Positions 40,485-53,342 are shown, numbered from the stretch's first letter. The stretch: DNA of 64,000 nucleotides from Euonymus europaeus (GCA_963580455.1 OY756965.1:8568501-8632500), one strand, 5' to 3'. Notes: a model not told the origin generated them from the letters alone. Program-made: numbers and translations.

Positions 40485-41594
40485 TTCGGCCATCAAAGTT
40501 GCTCAATGTACACTTTTTATTAATCTTCTATGTCGAATGTTACGAGTATAAACTTCGTAGATTATTTCGATGCCAAAATAATAACTTTCTGTTACAAATG
40601 GACAAAACCGTTAAAAGCTCCACCATAGAGAGAGTTGAGCAACTTTGGACCATCAAAGTTGCTCGGTGTACACTTTTTATTGTTCTTTTATGTCAAATTT
40701 TACGAGTATAAGATTCCGATATTTTTTCGATTCGAAAACACCAACTTTCTATGACAAATGGACAAAACCGTTGAAAGCTCCTCCATATAGAGAGTTGAGC
40801 AACTTCGGACCATCGAAGTTGCTCGGTGTACACCTTTTATTAATCTTCTATGTCCAATGTTACGAGTATAAACTTCGTAGATTATTTCGATGCCAAAACA
40901 ACAACTTTCAGTTACAAATGGACAAAACCGTTAAAAGCTCCACCATAGAGAGATTTGAGCAACTTCGGACCATCAATGTTGCTCGGTGTACACTTTTTAT
41001 TGTTCTTCTATGTCCAATTTTACGAGTATAAGCTTCCGAGATTATTTCGATGCCAAAACAACAACTTTCTATGAAAAATGGACAAAACCGTTAAAAGCTT
41101 CTCCATAGAGAGAGTTGAGTACCTTTGGACCATTAAAGTTGCTCGGTATACACTTTTTATTGTTCTTTTATGTCAAATTTTACGAGTATAAGATTCCGAT
41201 ATTTTTTCGATTCCAAAACACCAACTTTCTATGACAAATTGACAAAACCGTTGAAAGCTCCTCCATATAGAGAGTTGAGCAACTTCGGACCATCGAAGTT
41301 GCTCGGTGTACACTTTTTATTAATCTTCTATGTCCAATTTTACGAGTATAAGCTTCCTAGATTATTTTGATGCCAAAACGACAACTTTCTATGACAAATG
41401 GACAAAACCGTTAAAAGCTCGTCCATATAGAGAGTTGAGCAACTTCTGATCATCAATGTTGCTCCGTCTACACTTTTTATTGTTTTTTATGTCCGATTTT
41501 CCGAGTATTAGTTATCATTATTATTTCAATGCCAAAACACCAACTTTCTATGAGAAATGGACAAAACCGTTAGAAGATCCCTAATAGAGAGAGT
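40485..41594 (+). repeat. Seven satellite monomers linking two HOR blocks
   Basis: The class order is a (with GTTGCTCAATG), b, a, d, b, e, c. The segment is closely related to monomers around 44800-45000 and to parts of the 19-mer, but it is not part of a tandem HOR here. I see no genes. Confidence 0.75.
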
Positions 41595-44500
41595 TGAGCA
41601 ACTTTGGACCATCAAAGTTGCTCGGTGTACACTTTTTATTGTTCTTTTATGTCAAATTTTACGAGTATAAGATTCCGATATTTTTTCGATTCCAAAACAC
41701 CAACTTTCTATGACAAATGGACAAAACCGTTGAAAGGTCCTCCATATAGAGAGTTGAGCAACTTCGAACCATCGAAGTTGCTCGGTGTACACTTTTTATT
41801 AATCTTCTATGTCCAATGTTACGAGTATAAACTTCGTAGATTATTTCGATGCCAAAACAACAACTTTCAGTTACAAATGGACAAAACCGTTAAAAGCTCC
41901 ACCATAGAGAGATTTGAGCAACTTCGGACCATCAATGTTGCTCGGTGTACACTTTTTATTGTTCTTCTATGTCCAATTTTACGAGTATAAGCTTCCGAGA
42001 TTATTTCGATGCCAAAACAACAACTTTCTATGACAAATGGACAAAACCGTTAAAAGCTTCTCCATAGAGAGAGTTGAGCAACTTTGGACCATTAAAGTTG
42101 CTCGGTATACACTTTTTATTGTTCTTTTATGTCAAATTTTACGAGTATAAGCTTCCGATATTTTTTCGATTCCAAAACACCAACTTTCTATGACAAATGG
42201 ACAAAACCGTTGAAAGCTCCTCCATATAGAGAGTTGAGCAACTTCGGACCATCGAAGTTGCTCGGTGTACACTTTTTATTAATCTTCTATGTCCAATTTT
42301 ACGAGTATAAGCTTCCTAGATTATTTTGATGCCAAAACGACAACTTTCTATGACAAATGGACAAAACCGTTAAAAGCTCGTCCATATAGAGAGTTGAGCA
42401 ACTTCGGATCATCAATGTTGCTCCGCCTACACTTTTTATTGTTCTTTTATGTCCGATTTTCCGAGTATAAGTTTTCGTTATTATTTCGATGCCAAAACAC
42501 CAACTTTCTATGAGAAATGGACAAAACCGTTAGAAGATCCCTAATAGAGAGAGTTGAGCAACTTCGGACCATCAAAGTTGCTCGGTGTACACTTTTTAGT
42601 ATTCTTCTATGTCCAATTTTACGAGTATAAGCTTCGTAGATTATTTCGATGCCAAAACACCAACTTTCTATGACAAATGAACAAAACCGTTAAAAGCTCC
42701 TCCATATAGAGAGTTGAGCAACTTCGGACCATCAAAGTTGCTCGGTGTACACTTTTTATTGTTCTTCTATGTATAATGTTACGAGTATAAGCTTCGTAGA
42801 TTATTTTGATGCCAAAACAACAACTTTCTGTTACAAATGGACAAAACCGTTAAAAGCTCCACCATAGAGAGAGTTGAGCAACTTTGGACCATCAAAGTTG
42901 CTCGGTGTACACTTTTTATTGTTCTTTTATGTCAAATTTTACGAGTATAAGATTCCGATATTTTTTCGATTCGAAAACACCAACTTTCTATGACAAATGG
43001 ACAAAACCGTTGAAAGCTCCTCCATATAGAGAGTTGAGCAACTTCGGACCATCGAAGTTGCTCGGTGTACACTTTTTATTAATCTTCTATGTCCAATGTT
43101 ACGAGTATAAACTTCGTAGATTATTTCGATGCCAAAACAACAACTTTCAGTTACAAATGGACAAAACCGTTAAAAGCTCCACCATAGAGAGATTTGAGCA
43201 ACTTCGGACCATCGATGTTGCTCGGTGTACACTTTTTATTGTTCTTCTATGTCCAATTTTACGAGTATAAGCTTCCGAGATTATTTCGATGCCAAAACAA
43301 CAACTTTCTATGACAAATGGACAAAACCGTTAAAAGCTTCTCCATAGAGAGAGTTGAGCAACTTTGGACCATTAAAGTTGCTCGGTATACACTTTTTATT
43401 GTTCTTTTATGTCAAATTTTACGAGTATAAGATTCCGATATTTTTTCGATTCGAAAACACCAACTTTCTATGACAAATGGACAAAACCGTTGAAAGCTCC
43501 TCCATATAGAGAGTTGAGCAACTTCGGACCATCGAAGTTGCTCGGTGTACACTTTTTATTAATCTTCTATGTCCAATGTTACGAGTATAAACTTCGTAGA
43601 TTATTTCGATGCCAAAACAACAACTTTCAGTTACAAATGGACAAAACCGTTAAAAGCTCCACCATAGAGAGATTTGAGCAACTTCGGACCATCAATGTTG
43701 CTCGGTGTACACCTTTTATTGTTCTTCTATGTCCAATTTTACGAGTATAAGCTTCCGAGATTATTTCGATGCCAAAACAACAACTTTCCATGACAAATGG
43801 ACAAAACCGTTAAAAGCTTCTCCATAGAGAGAGTTGAGCAACTTTGGACCATTAAAGTTGCTCGGTATACACTTTTTATTGTTCTTTTATGTCAAATTTT
43901 ACGAGTATAAGATTCCGATATTTTTTCGATTCCAAAACACCAACTTTCTATGACAAATGGACAAAACCGTTGAAAGCTCCTCCATATAGAGAGTTGAGCA
44001 ACTTCGGACCATCGAAATTGCTCGGTGTACACTTTTTATTAATCTTCTATGTCCAATTTTACGAGTATAAGCTTCCTAGATTATTTTGATGCCAAAACGA
44101 CAACTTTCTATGACAAATGGACAAAACCGTTAAAAGCTCGTCCATATAGAGAGTTGAGCAACTACGGATCATCAATGTTGCTCCGTCTACACTTTTTATT
44201 GTTTTTTATGTCCGATTTTCCGAGTATTAGTTATCGTTATTATTTCAATGCCAAAACACCAACTTTCTATGAGAAATGGACAAAACCGTTAAAAGATCCC
44301 AAATAGAGAGAGTTCAGCAACTTCGGACCATCAAAGTTGCTCGGTGTACATTTTTTAGTGTTCTTCTATGTCCAATTTTACGAGTATAAGCTTCGTAGAT
44401 TATTTCAATGCCAAAACACCAACTTCCTATGACAAATGGACAAAACCGTTAAAAGCTCCCAAATAGAGAGAGTTGAGCAACTTCGGACCATCAAAGTTGC

Positions 44501-47244
44501 TCGGTGTACACTTTGTATAGTTCTTCTATGTCCAGTTTTACGAGTATAAGCTTCCTAGATTATTTTGATGCCAAAACGACAACTTTCTATGACAAATGGA
44601 CAAAACCGTTAAAAGCTCGTCCATATAGAGAGTTGAGCAACTTCGGATCATCAATGTTGCTCCGTCTACACTTTTTATTGTTCTTTTATGTCCGATTTTC
44701 CGAGTATAAGTTTTTGTTATTATTTCAATGCCAAAACACCAACTTTCTATGACAAATGGACAAAACCGTTAAAAGCTCCTCCATATAGAGAGTTGAGAAA
44801 CTTCAGACCATCAAAGTTGCTCAATGTACACTTTTTATTAATCTTCTATGTCGAATGTTACGAGTATAAACTTCGTAGATTATTTCGATGCCAAAATAAT
44901 AACTTTCTGTTACAAATGGACAAAACCGTTAAAAGCTCCACCATAGAGAGAGTTGAGCAACTTTGGACCATCAAAGTTGCTCGGTGTACACTTTTTATTG
45001 TTCTTTTATGTCAAATTTTACGAGTATAAGATTCCGATATTTTTTCGATTCCAAAACACCAACTTTCTATGACAAATGGACAAAACCGTTGAAAGGTCCT
45101 CCATATAGAGAGTTGAGCAACTTCGAACCATCGAAGTTGCTCGGTGTACACTTTTTATTAATCTTCTATGTCCAATGTTACGAGTATAAACTTCGTAGAT
45201 TATTTCGATGCCAAAACAACAACTTTCAGTTACAAATGGACAAAACCGTTAAAAGCTCCACCATAGAGAGATTTGAGCAACTTCGGACCATCAATGTTGC
45301 TCGGTGTACACTTTTTATTGTTCTTCTATGTCCAATTTTACGAGTATAAGCTTCCGAGATTATTTCGATGCCAAAACAACAACTTTCTATGACAAATGGA
45401 CAAAACCGTTAAAAGCTTCTCCATAGAGAGAGTTGAGCAACTTTGGACCATTAAAGTTGCTCGGTATACACTTTTTATTGTTCTTTTATGTCAAATTTTA
45501 CGAGTATAAGATTCCGATATTTTTTCGATTCCAAAACACCAACTTTCTATGACAAATGGACAAAACCGTTGAAAGCTCCTCCATATAGAGAGTTGAGCAA
45601 CTTCGGACCATCGAAGTTGCTCGGTGTACACTTTTTATTAATCTTCTATGTCCAATTTTACGAGTATAAGCTTCCTAGATTATTTTGATGCCAAAACGAC
45701 AACTTTCTATGACAAATGGACAAAACCGTTAAAAGCTCGTCCATATAGAGAGTTGAGCAACTTCGGATCATCAATGTTGCTCCGCCTACACTTTTTATTG
45801 TTCTTTTATGTCCGATTTTCCGAGTATAATTTTTCGTTATTATTTCAATGCCAAAACACCAACTTTCTATGAGAAATGGACAAAACCGTTAGAAGATCCC
45901 TAATAGAGAGAGTTGAGCAACTTCGGACCATCAAAGTTGCTCGGTGTACACTTTTTAGTATTCTTCTATGTCCAATTTTACGAGTATAAGCTTCGTAGAT
46001 TATTTCGATGCCAAAACACCAACTTTCTATGACAAATGAACAAAACCGTTAAAAGCTCCTCCATATAGAGAGTTGAGCAACTTCGGACCATCAAAGTTGC
46101 TCGGTGTACACTTTTTATTGTTCTTCTATGTATAATGTTACGAGTATAAGCTTCGTAGATTATTTTGATGCCAAAACAACAACTTTCTGTTACAAATGGA
46201 CAAAACCGTTAAAAGCTCCACCATAGAGAGAGTTGAGCAACTTTGGACCATCAAAGTTGCTCGGTGTACACTTTTTATTGTTCTTTTATGTCAAATTTTA
46301 CGAGTATAAGATTCCGATATTTTTTCGATTCGAAAACACCAACTTTCTATGACAAATGGACAAAACCGTTGAAAGCTCCTCCATATAGAGAGTTGAGCAA
46401 CTTCGGACCATCGAAGTTGCTCGGTGTACACTTTTTATTAATCTTCTATGTCCAATGTTACGAGTATAAACTTCGTAGATTATTTCGATGCCAAAACAAC
46501 AACTTTCAGTTACAAATGGACAAAACCGTTAAAAGCTCCACCATAGAGAGATTTGAGCAACTTCGGACCATCAATGTTGCTCGGTGTACACTTTTTATTG
46601 TTCTTCTATGTCCAATTTTACGAGTATAAGCTTCCGAGATTATTTCGATGCCAAAACAACAACTTTCTATGACAAATGGACAAAACCGTTAAAAGCTTCT
46701 CCATAGAGAGAGTTGAGCAACTTTGGACCATTAAAGTTGCTCGGTATACACTTTTTATTGTTCTTTTATGTCAAATTTTACGAGTATAAGATTCCGATAT
46801 TTTTTCGATTCGAAAACACCAACTTTCTATGACAAATGGACAAAACCGTTGAAAGCTCCTCCATATAGAGAGTTGAGCAACTTCGGACCATCGAAGTTGC
46901 TCGGTGTACACTTTTTATTAATCTTCTATGTCCAATGTTACGAGTATAAACTTCGTAGATTATTTCGATGCCAAAACAACAACTTTCAGTTACAAATGGA
47001 CAAAACCGTTAAAAGCTCCACCATAGAGAGATTTGAGCAACTTCGGACCATCAATGTTGCTCGGTGTACACTTTTTATTGTTCTTCTATGTCCAATTTTA
47101 CGAGTATAAGCTTCCGAGATTATTTCGATGCCAAAACAACAACTTTCTATGACAAATGGACAAAACCGTTAAAAGCTTCTCCATAGAGAGAGTTGAGCAA
47201 CTTTGGACCATTAAAGTTGCTCGGTATACACTTTTTATTGTTCT
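41595..47244 (+). repeat. 21-monomer HOR (3359 bp) with a 14-monomer partial second copy
   Basis: Positions 41595-44953 form one unit, with class order b a d b e c j h b a d b a d b e c f e' c a. Positions 41595-43885 recur at 44954-47244 with an offset of 3359 bp, including the rare GATTCGAAAACACC change. The unit contains an internal b-a-d trimer repeated at 480 bp (from 42929 and 43409, and again from 46288 and 46768). After 47244 the second copy switches to an e monomer instead of completing the unit. Confidence 0.85.
46395..46431 (+). other. Representative satellite dyad: inverted repeat plus adjacent palindrome
   Basis: In this monomer GAGCAACTTC (46395-46404) and GAAGTTGCTC (46413-46422) are perfect 10-bp inverted arms around an 8-nt loop. 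The 8-bp palindrome GTGTACAC follows at 46424-46431. The same arrangement recurs in essentially every monomer. Arms are 10 bp where the monomer reads CATCGAAG, 9 bp where it reads CATCAAAG, and 7 bp (GAGCAAC / GTTGCTC) where the inner bases have changed. Cruciform or protein-binding potential is inference. Confidence 0.8.
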
Positions 47245-50200
47245 TTTATGTCAAATTTTACGAGTATAAGCTTCCTAGATTATTTTGATGCCAAAACGAC
47301 AACTTTCTATGACAAATGGACAAAACCGTTAAAAGCTCGTCCATATAGAGTGTTGAGCAACTTCGGATCATCAATGTTGCTCCGCCTACACTTTTTATTG
47401 TTCTTTTATGTCCGATTTTCCGAGTATTAGTTATCGTTATTATTTCAATGCCAAAACACCAACTTTCTATGAGAAATGGACAAAACCGTTAAAAGATCCC
47501 AAATAGAGAGAGTTCAGCAACTTCAGACCATCAAAGTTGCTCGGTGTACACTTTTTAGTGTTCTTCTATGTCAAATTTTACGAGTATAAGCTTCCGAGAT
47601 TATTTCGATGCAAAACACCAACTTTCTATGACAAATGGACAAAACCATTAAAAGCTCCTCCATATAGAGAGTTGAGCAACTTCAGACCATCAAAGTTGCT
47701 CGGTGTACACTTTTTATTAATCTTCTATGTCCAATTTTACGAGTATAAGCTTCGTAGATTATTTCGATGCCAAAACACCAACTTTCTATGACAAATGAAC
47801 AAAACCGTTAAAAGCTCCACCATATAGAGAGTTGAGCAACTTCGGACCATCAAAGTTGCTCGGTGTACACTTTTTATTGTTCTTCTATGTATAATGTTAC
47901 GAGTATAAGCTTCGTAGATTATTTTGATGCCAAAACACCAACTTTCTATTACAAATGGACAAAACCGTTAAAAGCTCCTCTATAGCGAGAGTTGAGAAAC
48001 TTCGGACCATCAAAGTTGCCCGGTGTACAGTTTTTATTATTCTTCTATGTCCAATTTTACGAGTATAAGCTTCCTAGATTATTTCGATGCCAAAACAACA
48101 ACTTTCTATGACAAATGGACAAAACCGTTGAAAGCTCCTCCATATAGAGAGTTGAGCAACTTTGGACCATCAAAGTTGCTCGGTGTACACTTTTTATTGT
48201 TCTTTTATGTCAAATTTTATGAGTATAAGATTCCGATATTTTTCCGATTCCAAAACACCAACTTTCTATGACAAATGGACAAAACCGTTAAAAGCTCCTC
48301 CATATAGAGAGTTGAGCAACTTCGGACCATCAAAGTTGCTCAATGTACACTTTTTATTAATCTTCTATGTCGAATGTTACGAGTATAAACTTCGTAGATT
48401 ATTTCGATGCCAAAACAACAACTTTCTGTTACAAATGGACAAAACCGTTAAAAGCTCCACCATAGAGAGAGTTGAGCAACTTTGGACCATCAAAGTTGCT
48501 CGGTGTACACATTTTATTGTTCTTTTATGTCAAATTTTACGAGTATAAGATTCCGATATTTTTTCGATTCGAAAAAACCAACTTTCTATGACAAATGGAC
48601 AAAACCATTGAAAGCTCCTCCATATAGAGAGTTGAGCAACTTCGGACCATCAAAGTTGCTCGGTGTACATTTTTTAGTGTTCTTCTATGTCCAATTTTAC
48701 GAGTATAAGCTTCGTAGATTATTTCAATGCCAAAACACCAACTTCCTATGACAAATGGACAAAACCGTTAAAAGCTCCCAAATAGAGAGAGTTGAGCAAC
48801 TTCGGACCATCAAAGTTGCTCCGTGTACACTTTGTATAGTTCTTCTATGTCCAGTTTTACGAGTATAAGCTTCCTAGATTATTTTGATGCCAAAACGACA
48901 ACTTTCTATGACAAATGGACAAAACCATTAAAAGCTCGTCCATATAGAGAGTTGAGCAACTTCTGATCATCAATGTTGCTCCGTCTACACTTTTTATTGT
49001 TCTTTTATGTCCGATTTTCCGAGTATAAGTTTTCGTTATTATTTCAATGCCAAAACACCAACTTTCTATGAGAAATGGACAAAACCGTTAGAAGATCCCT
49101 AATAGAGAGAGTTGAGCAACTTTGGACCATCAAAGTTGCTCGGTGTACACTTTTTATTGTTCTTTTATGTCAAATTTTACGAGTATAAGATTCCGATATT
49201 TTTTCGATTCCAAAACACCAACTTTCTATGACAAATGGACAAAACCGTTGAAAGCTCCTCCATATAGAGAGTTGAGCAACTTCGAACCATCGAAGTTGCT
49301 CGGTGTACACTTTTTATTAATCTTCTATGTCCAATGTTACGAGTATAAACTTCGTAGATTATTTCGATGCCAAAACAACAACTTTGAGTTACAAATGGAC
49401 AAAACCGTTAAAAGCTCCACCATAGAGAGATTTGAGCAACTTCGGACCATCAATGTTGCTCGGTGTACACTTTTTATTGTTCTTCTATGTCCAATTTTAC
49501 GAGTATAAGCTTACGAGATTATTTCGATGCCAAAACAACAACTTTCTATGACAAATGGACAAAACCGTTAAAAGATTCTCCATAGAGATAGTTGAGCAAC
49601 TTTGGACCATTAAAGTTGCTCGGTATACACTTTTTATTGTTCTTTTATGTCAAATTTTACGAGTATAAGATTCCGATATTTTTTCGATTCCAAAACACCA
49701 ACTTTCTATGACAAATGGACAAAACCGTTGAAAGCTCCTCCATATAGAGAGTTGAGCAACTTCGGACCATCGAAGTTGCTCGGTGTACACTTTTTATTAA
49801 TCTTCTATGTCCAATTTTACGAGTATAAGCTTCCTAGATTATTTTGATGCCAAAACGACAACTTTCTATGACAAATGGACAAAACCGTTAAAAGCTCGTC
49901 CATATAGAGAGTTGAGCAACTTCGGATCATCAATGTTGCTCCGCCTACACTTTTTATTGTTCTTTTATGTCCGATTTTCCGAGTATAAGTTTTCGTTATT
50001 ATTTCAATGCCAAAACACCAACTTTCTATGAGAAATGGACAAAACCGTTAAAAGATCCCAAATAGAGAGAGTTCAGCAACTTCGGACCATCAAAGTTGCT
50101 CGGTGTACATTTTTTAGTGTTCTTCTATGTCCAATTTTACGAGTATAAGCTTCGTAGATTATTTCAATGCCAAAACACCAACTTCCTATGACAAATAGAC

Positions 50201-51195
50201 AAAACCGTTAAAAGCTCCCAAATAGAGAGAGTTGAGCAACTTCGGACCATCAAAGTTGCTCGGTGTACAATTTGTATAGTTCTTCTATGTCCAATTTTAC
50301 GAGTATAAGCTTCGTAGATTATTTCGATGCCAAAACAACGACTTTCTATTACAAATGGACAAAACCGTTAAAAGCTCCTCCATAGAGAGAGTTGAGCAAC
50401 TTCGGACTATCAAAGTTGCTCGGTGTACACTTTTTATTGTTCTTCTATGTCAAATTTTACGAGTATAAGATTCTGATATTTTTTCAATGCCAAAACACCA
50501 ACTTTCTATGACAAATGGACAAAACCGTTAAAAGCTCCTCCATATAGAGAGTTGAGCAACTTCGGACCATCAAAGTTGCTCGGTGTACACTTTTTAGTGT
50601 TCTTCTATGTCCAATTTTACGAGTATAAGCTTCGTAGATTATTTAGATGCCAAAACACCAACTTTCTATGACAAATGAACAAAACCGTTAAAAGCTCCTC
50701 CATATAGAGAGTTGAGCAACTTCGGACCATCAAAGTTGCTCGGTGTACACTTTGTATAGTTCTTCTATGTCCAATTTTACGAGTATAAGCTTCGTAGATT
50801 ATTTCAATGCCAAAACACCAACTTTCTATGAGAAATGGACAAAACCGTTAAAAGCTCCTCCATAGAGAGAGTTGAGCAACTTTGGACAATCAAAGTTGCT
50901 CGGTGTACACTTTTTATTGTTCTTTTATGTCAACTTTTACGAGTATAAGATTCCGATATTTTTTCGATTCCAAAACACCAACTTTCTATGACAAATGGAC
51001 AAAACCGTTGAAAGCTCCTCCATATAGAGAGTTGAGCAACTTCGAACCATCGAAGTTGCTCGGTGTACACTTTTTATTAATCTTCTATGTCCAATGTTAC
51101 GAGTATAAACTTCGTAGATTATTTCGATGCCAAAACAACAACTTTCAGTTACAAATGGACAAAACCGTTAAAAGCTCCACCATAGAGAGATTTGA
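47245..51195 (+). repeat. Mosaic satellite stretch up to the retrotransposon
   Basis: This part combines pieces of the other blocks. Positions 48023-48650 resemble the h-i-b-a-b part of the 19-mer, 48650-49120 is a trimer f-e'-c, and 49122-50040 is b a d b e c. The last 1 kb holds monomers with CAACGACTTTC and TTTAGATGCC that also occur to the right of the element. The final monomer before the element is class a and ends GAGAGATTTGA. I see no genes. Confidence 0.82.
51191..51195. repeat. Target site duplication, left
   Basis: TTTGA directly precedes the TG end of the left LTR and is repeated exactly after the right LTR. Five base pairs is the usual length for Ty3/gypsy integrases. Removing the element and one copy restores GAGAGATTTGAGCAACTTC, a common intact monomer junction in this array. 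Confidence 0.93.
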
Positions 51196-52841
51196 TGTCA
51201 CGCCCCGTTTCCGGAGACGCGACTGGGTGCTCTCTCCGCACCCTTCCTAGGTCACTAGTGTGAACATCCGGGATCAACCGGAAATCCGGCGGCACCTCCC
51301 CGTATATCGGAGAGCGCCCACCTGCATCAGAAACGCAGCAACAACAACATCACACTAGCAACCTAGCAAACATAGGCCTCGGGCCTCAACCACATGCAAT
51401 CCTGACCCTAGGCCTCAGGCCATCCACTACCATCATGCACAAACTGATGGCATCACATATAAATCAACACGCAGATTTATAACACATCAAATATAACCAT
51501 ATATCAATATCTACATCCACATACAAGCACCACTGTGCCAAATGGTTATATTCTCTCAACATAGATATACTACATACACCCACATGCATAGAGTATATCT
51601 CTAGCACCCTATTCTACCCAGGGCCATCCATGACACGACCTGCTCACCGATCCGCAGCACCAGTACCTGTACAGTGTCTCCTGTGGAAGGAAGAAAGTAA
51701 AGGAGTGAGCTAGAAGCTCAGTAGGGTATGAAGTAAACATCAATATAAGCTGAACCAAAGGAAAGTAATGCATCAATATGTTCCTACCACATGAACGTAT
51801 ACTCAACAATTCACATCAACATTTACCCGGATAACCCCTTCGGAGCATAACAACCACAATGTCATTGCAACTCAATGATATATTGCACGGGAGCAAGCTC
51901 ACCACAACCAACCACTCCTAGGATCATCCGATTGCGTGAACCTATCACGCCCGCACCCCACAAGGCAAGTCACTCTGGACCTTACCCCTAGTGCGTTACC
52001 CCACATGAGGTTCACGTGACTTGGTGATAACAACCTTCACCTTGCCATCCTCCCATGTGGCTTTCAAGTAACCTAAAGGTTCCCGAGTCCATACCCGAGT
52101 CCCCCATGCATCTCTAATGCATTATGACATGTCATGCCGAATCGATAAGTATATATGAATACCCTATATACTTTACATAACTACCATGATGCATGAATGA
52201 AGGCTCACAACGTGTCCGTAAATGACGGAACACTAATTCGGGTCATGCAACATTCAACATCAAACAATGATCCACACAAGGCTCGTATCCCCTTAGAAGC
52301 AATTAAGGCGGAAACTCAAATAATGGCGACCAATGAAGAATAGAAACGATATTTAGGCAACAATATCGAATGATAAAAGAAAGGTTGGAAATCCCCTACC
52401 TCGTGCCGAGCAATTTACCACAAATTCCACAATTACGTTCCTAGGGTTCCGATTTCCCAAACCTAACAATGTGGCGAAACCGAACCCATTCACACATCAA
52501 TAAACAACCAACAACTCATATAAACATCAATTAAAATCAATAAATTCGAAATCACTTACTTCTCTCTCTAGAAAATCCTTCCAAAATCCTCCAACTCACT
52601 CCAAGCTCAACTCAACTCCAAAACACAACCCAATCTACATAAACATCCAAAATCAACCTATAAACAACATATCTAAGGCATAGCACCCAACTCTTCAAGA
52701 ATCTAGCAAATCTAGAAAAACCTAGAATTTCCAAAAACTAAGAAAAACTTACCAAAACTCCAAAATCAAGCTTGAATCTTCCTTGATAAGCTTCAAGAGT
52801 CACCAATCCACAATCCCCAAGCCAAACTCTTGCTAAAACCT

Positions 52842-52878
52842 CCTTCTCTCTCTTCTTCTCTCTCTCTTTCTCTCTCTA
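52842..52878. repeat. CT-rich microsatellite in left LTR
   Basis: An almost pure C/T stretch of short CTCTCT and CTTCTT runs (GA-rich on the element's sense strand). It is matched base for base in the right LTR. Such tracts are common in plant LTRs and leaders; no function is shown here. Confidence 0.8.
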
Positions 52879-52947
52879 GTCGGGCTCCCAAAGTTGGAAA
52901 TGCCCAGAAATGTCTATTTTCGTTCTTTAAAATCTGATTTCCCGATA

Positions 52948-53145
52948 GCCGTCCGGACGCCCTAAGTGGCCGTCCGGACGGATTACTGTTCCCGTAACCC
53001 ACTGCCCTTCCTCTAGGAAAATCCGTCCGGACGACCAATTATCCGTCCGGACGGATTACTGTTCACAGAACTCACTGCCTTGATTCTAGGCAAATCCGTC
53101 CGGACGCTCAATTATCCGTCCGGACGGATTACTGTTCACAGAACC
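52948..53145. repeat. 73-bp tandem repeat with paired palindromes, left LTR
   Basis: Three imperfect copies of a unit of about 73 bp. Each holds two GTCCGGAC cores about 20 bp apart (cores start near 52951/52972, 53025/53045 and 53098/53118). The second core of each pair sits in the perfect 12-bp palindrome CCGTCCGGACGG and is followed by ATTACTGTTC. Three regularly spaced palindrome pairs in the LTR suggest binding sites for a dimeric factor. That role is inference. Confidence 0.85.
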
Positions 53146-53342
53146 CAGTTTGTTTCTCAAATTTATTTTCCGGCTCGGTCTAAGCTTCGATTTGATATAT
53201 TACGGGCCGAAAACGGACATGTATACTAAAAGTTATGCCCCATTTACCGAACCAAGCTCCAAAACTAATTTCTATGATTCCGTACCTCACGGATCATCCG
53301 TATTTCGACTCAAAACTAAAATTTTTGGGTCGGGGTTTCACA

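Larger units (their letters stand above)
1..51195 (+). repeat. Head-to-tail ~160-bp satellite DNA array, left part
   Basis: The whole stretch is a tandem array of an AT-rich monomer of about 160 bp, seen directly because the same landmarks recur every 160 bp. In order these are GAGCAACTT, then the arm AAGTTGCTC, GTGTACAC, a T-rich stretch, a TTACGAGTATAA core, ATTATTTCGATGCC, AAAACACCAACTTTC, ACAAATGGACAAAACCG and a TAGAGAGAGTT end. Some monomers are 159 or 157 bp. All monomers face the same way and I saw no inversion. Every open reading frame here is a by-product of the repeat: 160 is not a multiple of 3, the frames shift from monomer to monomer, and similar frames appear on both strands. 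The array is cut off by the window edge on the left and by a retrotransposon on the right. Centromeric or other heterochromatic identity is an inference from array type and size, not shown by the sequence. Confidence 0.97.
51196..53342 (-). repeat. Left LTR (the element's 3' LTR), 2147 bp
   Basis: The plus strand reads TGTCACGCCCCG at the start and GGGGTTTCACA at the end. The sequence aligns along its whole length with 57491-59594, with about 11 substitutions by eye, two 1-bp indels, and a 45-bp segment (about 53206-53250) that is present here and absent from the other LTR. It contains a CT-rich microsatellite and a 73-bp tandem repeat with paired palindromes, annotated separately. Short open reading frames inside it are not conserved proteins. 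Confidence 0.94.

Noticed and set aside
1..51195. Many open reading frames of 60-240 codons with repeating peptides such as SNFGPSKLLGVHF
   Set aside because: They are translations of the satellite. The 160-bp period shifts the frame each monomer, both strands give similar frames, starts and stops fall on repeat landmarks, and no frame is preserved while others degrade.
1..51195. Regularly spaced repeats resembling a CRISPR array
   Set aside because: The whole 160-bp unit is repeated, with no unique spacers and no cas genes; period and context are those of eukaryotic satellite DNA.
1..51195. Monomer inverted repeat as a transcription terminator
   Set aside because: A stem with T-rich sequence after it recurs in every monomer of a non-coding eukaryotic array, so a bacterial-type terminator makes no sense here.
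52793..53038. 81-codon minus-strand frame in both LTRs (also 59090-59335)
   Set aside because: It lies over the CT microsatellite and palindromic repeats; it is duplicated only because the LTRs are duplicated, and shows no domain.
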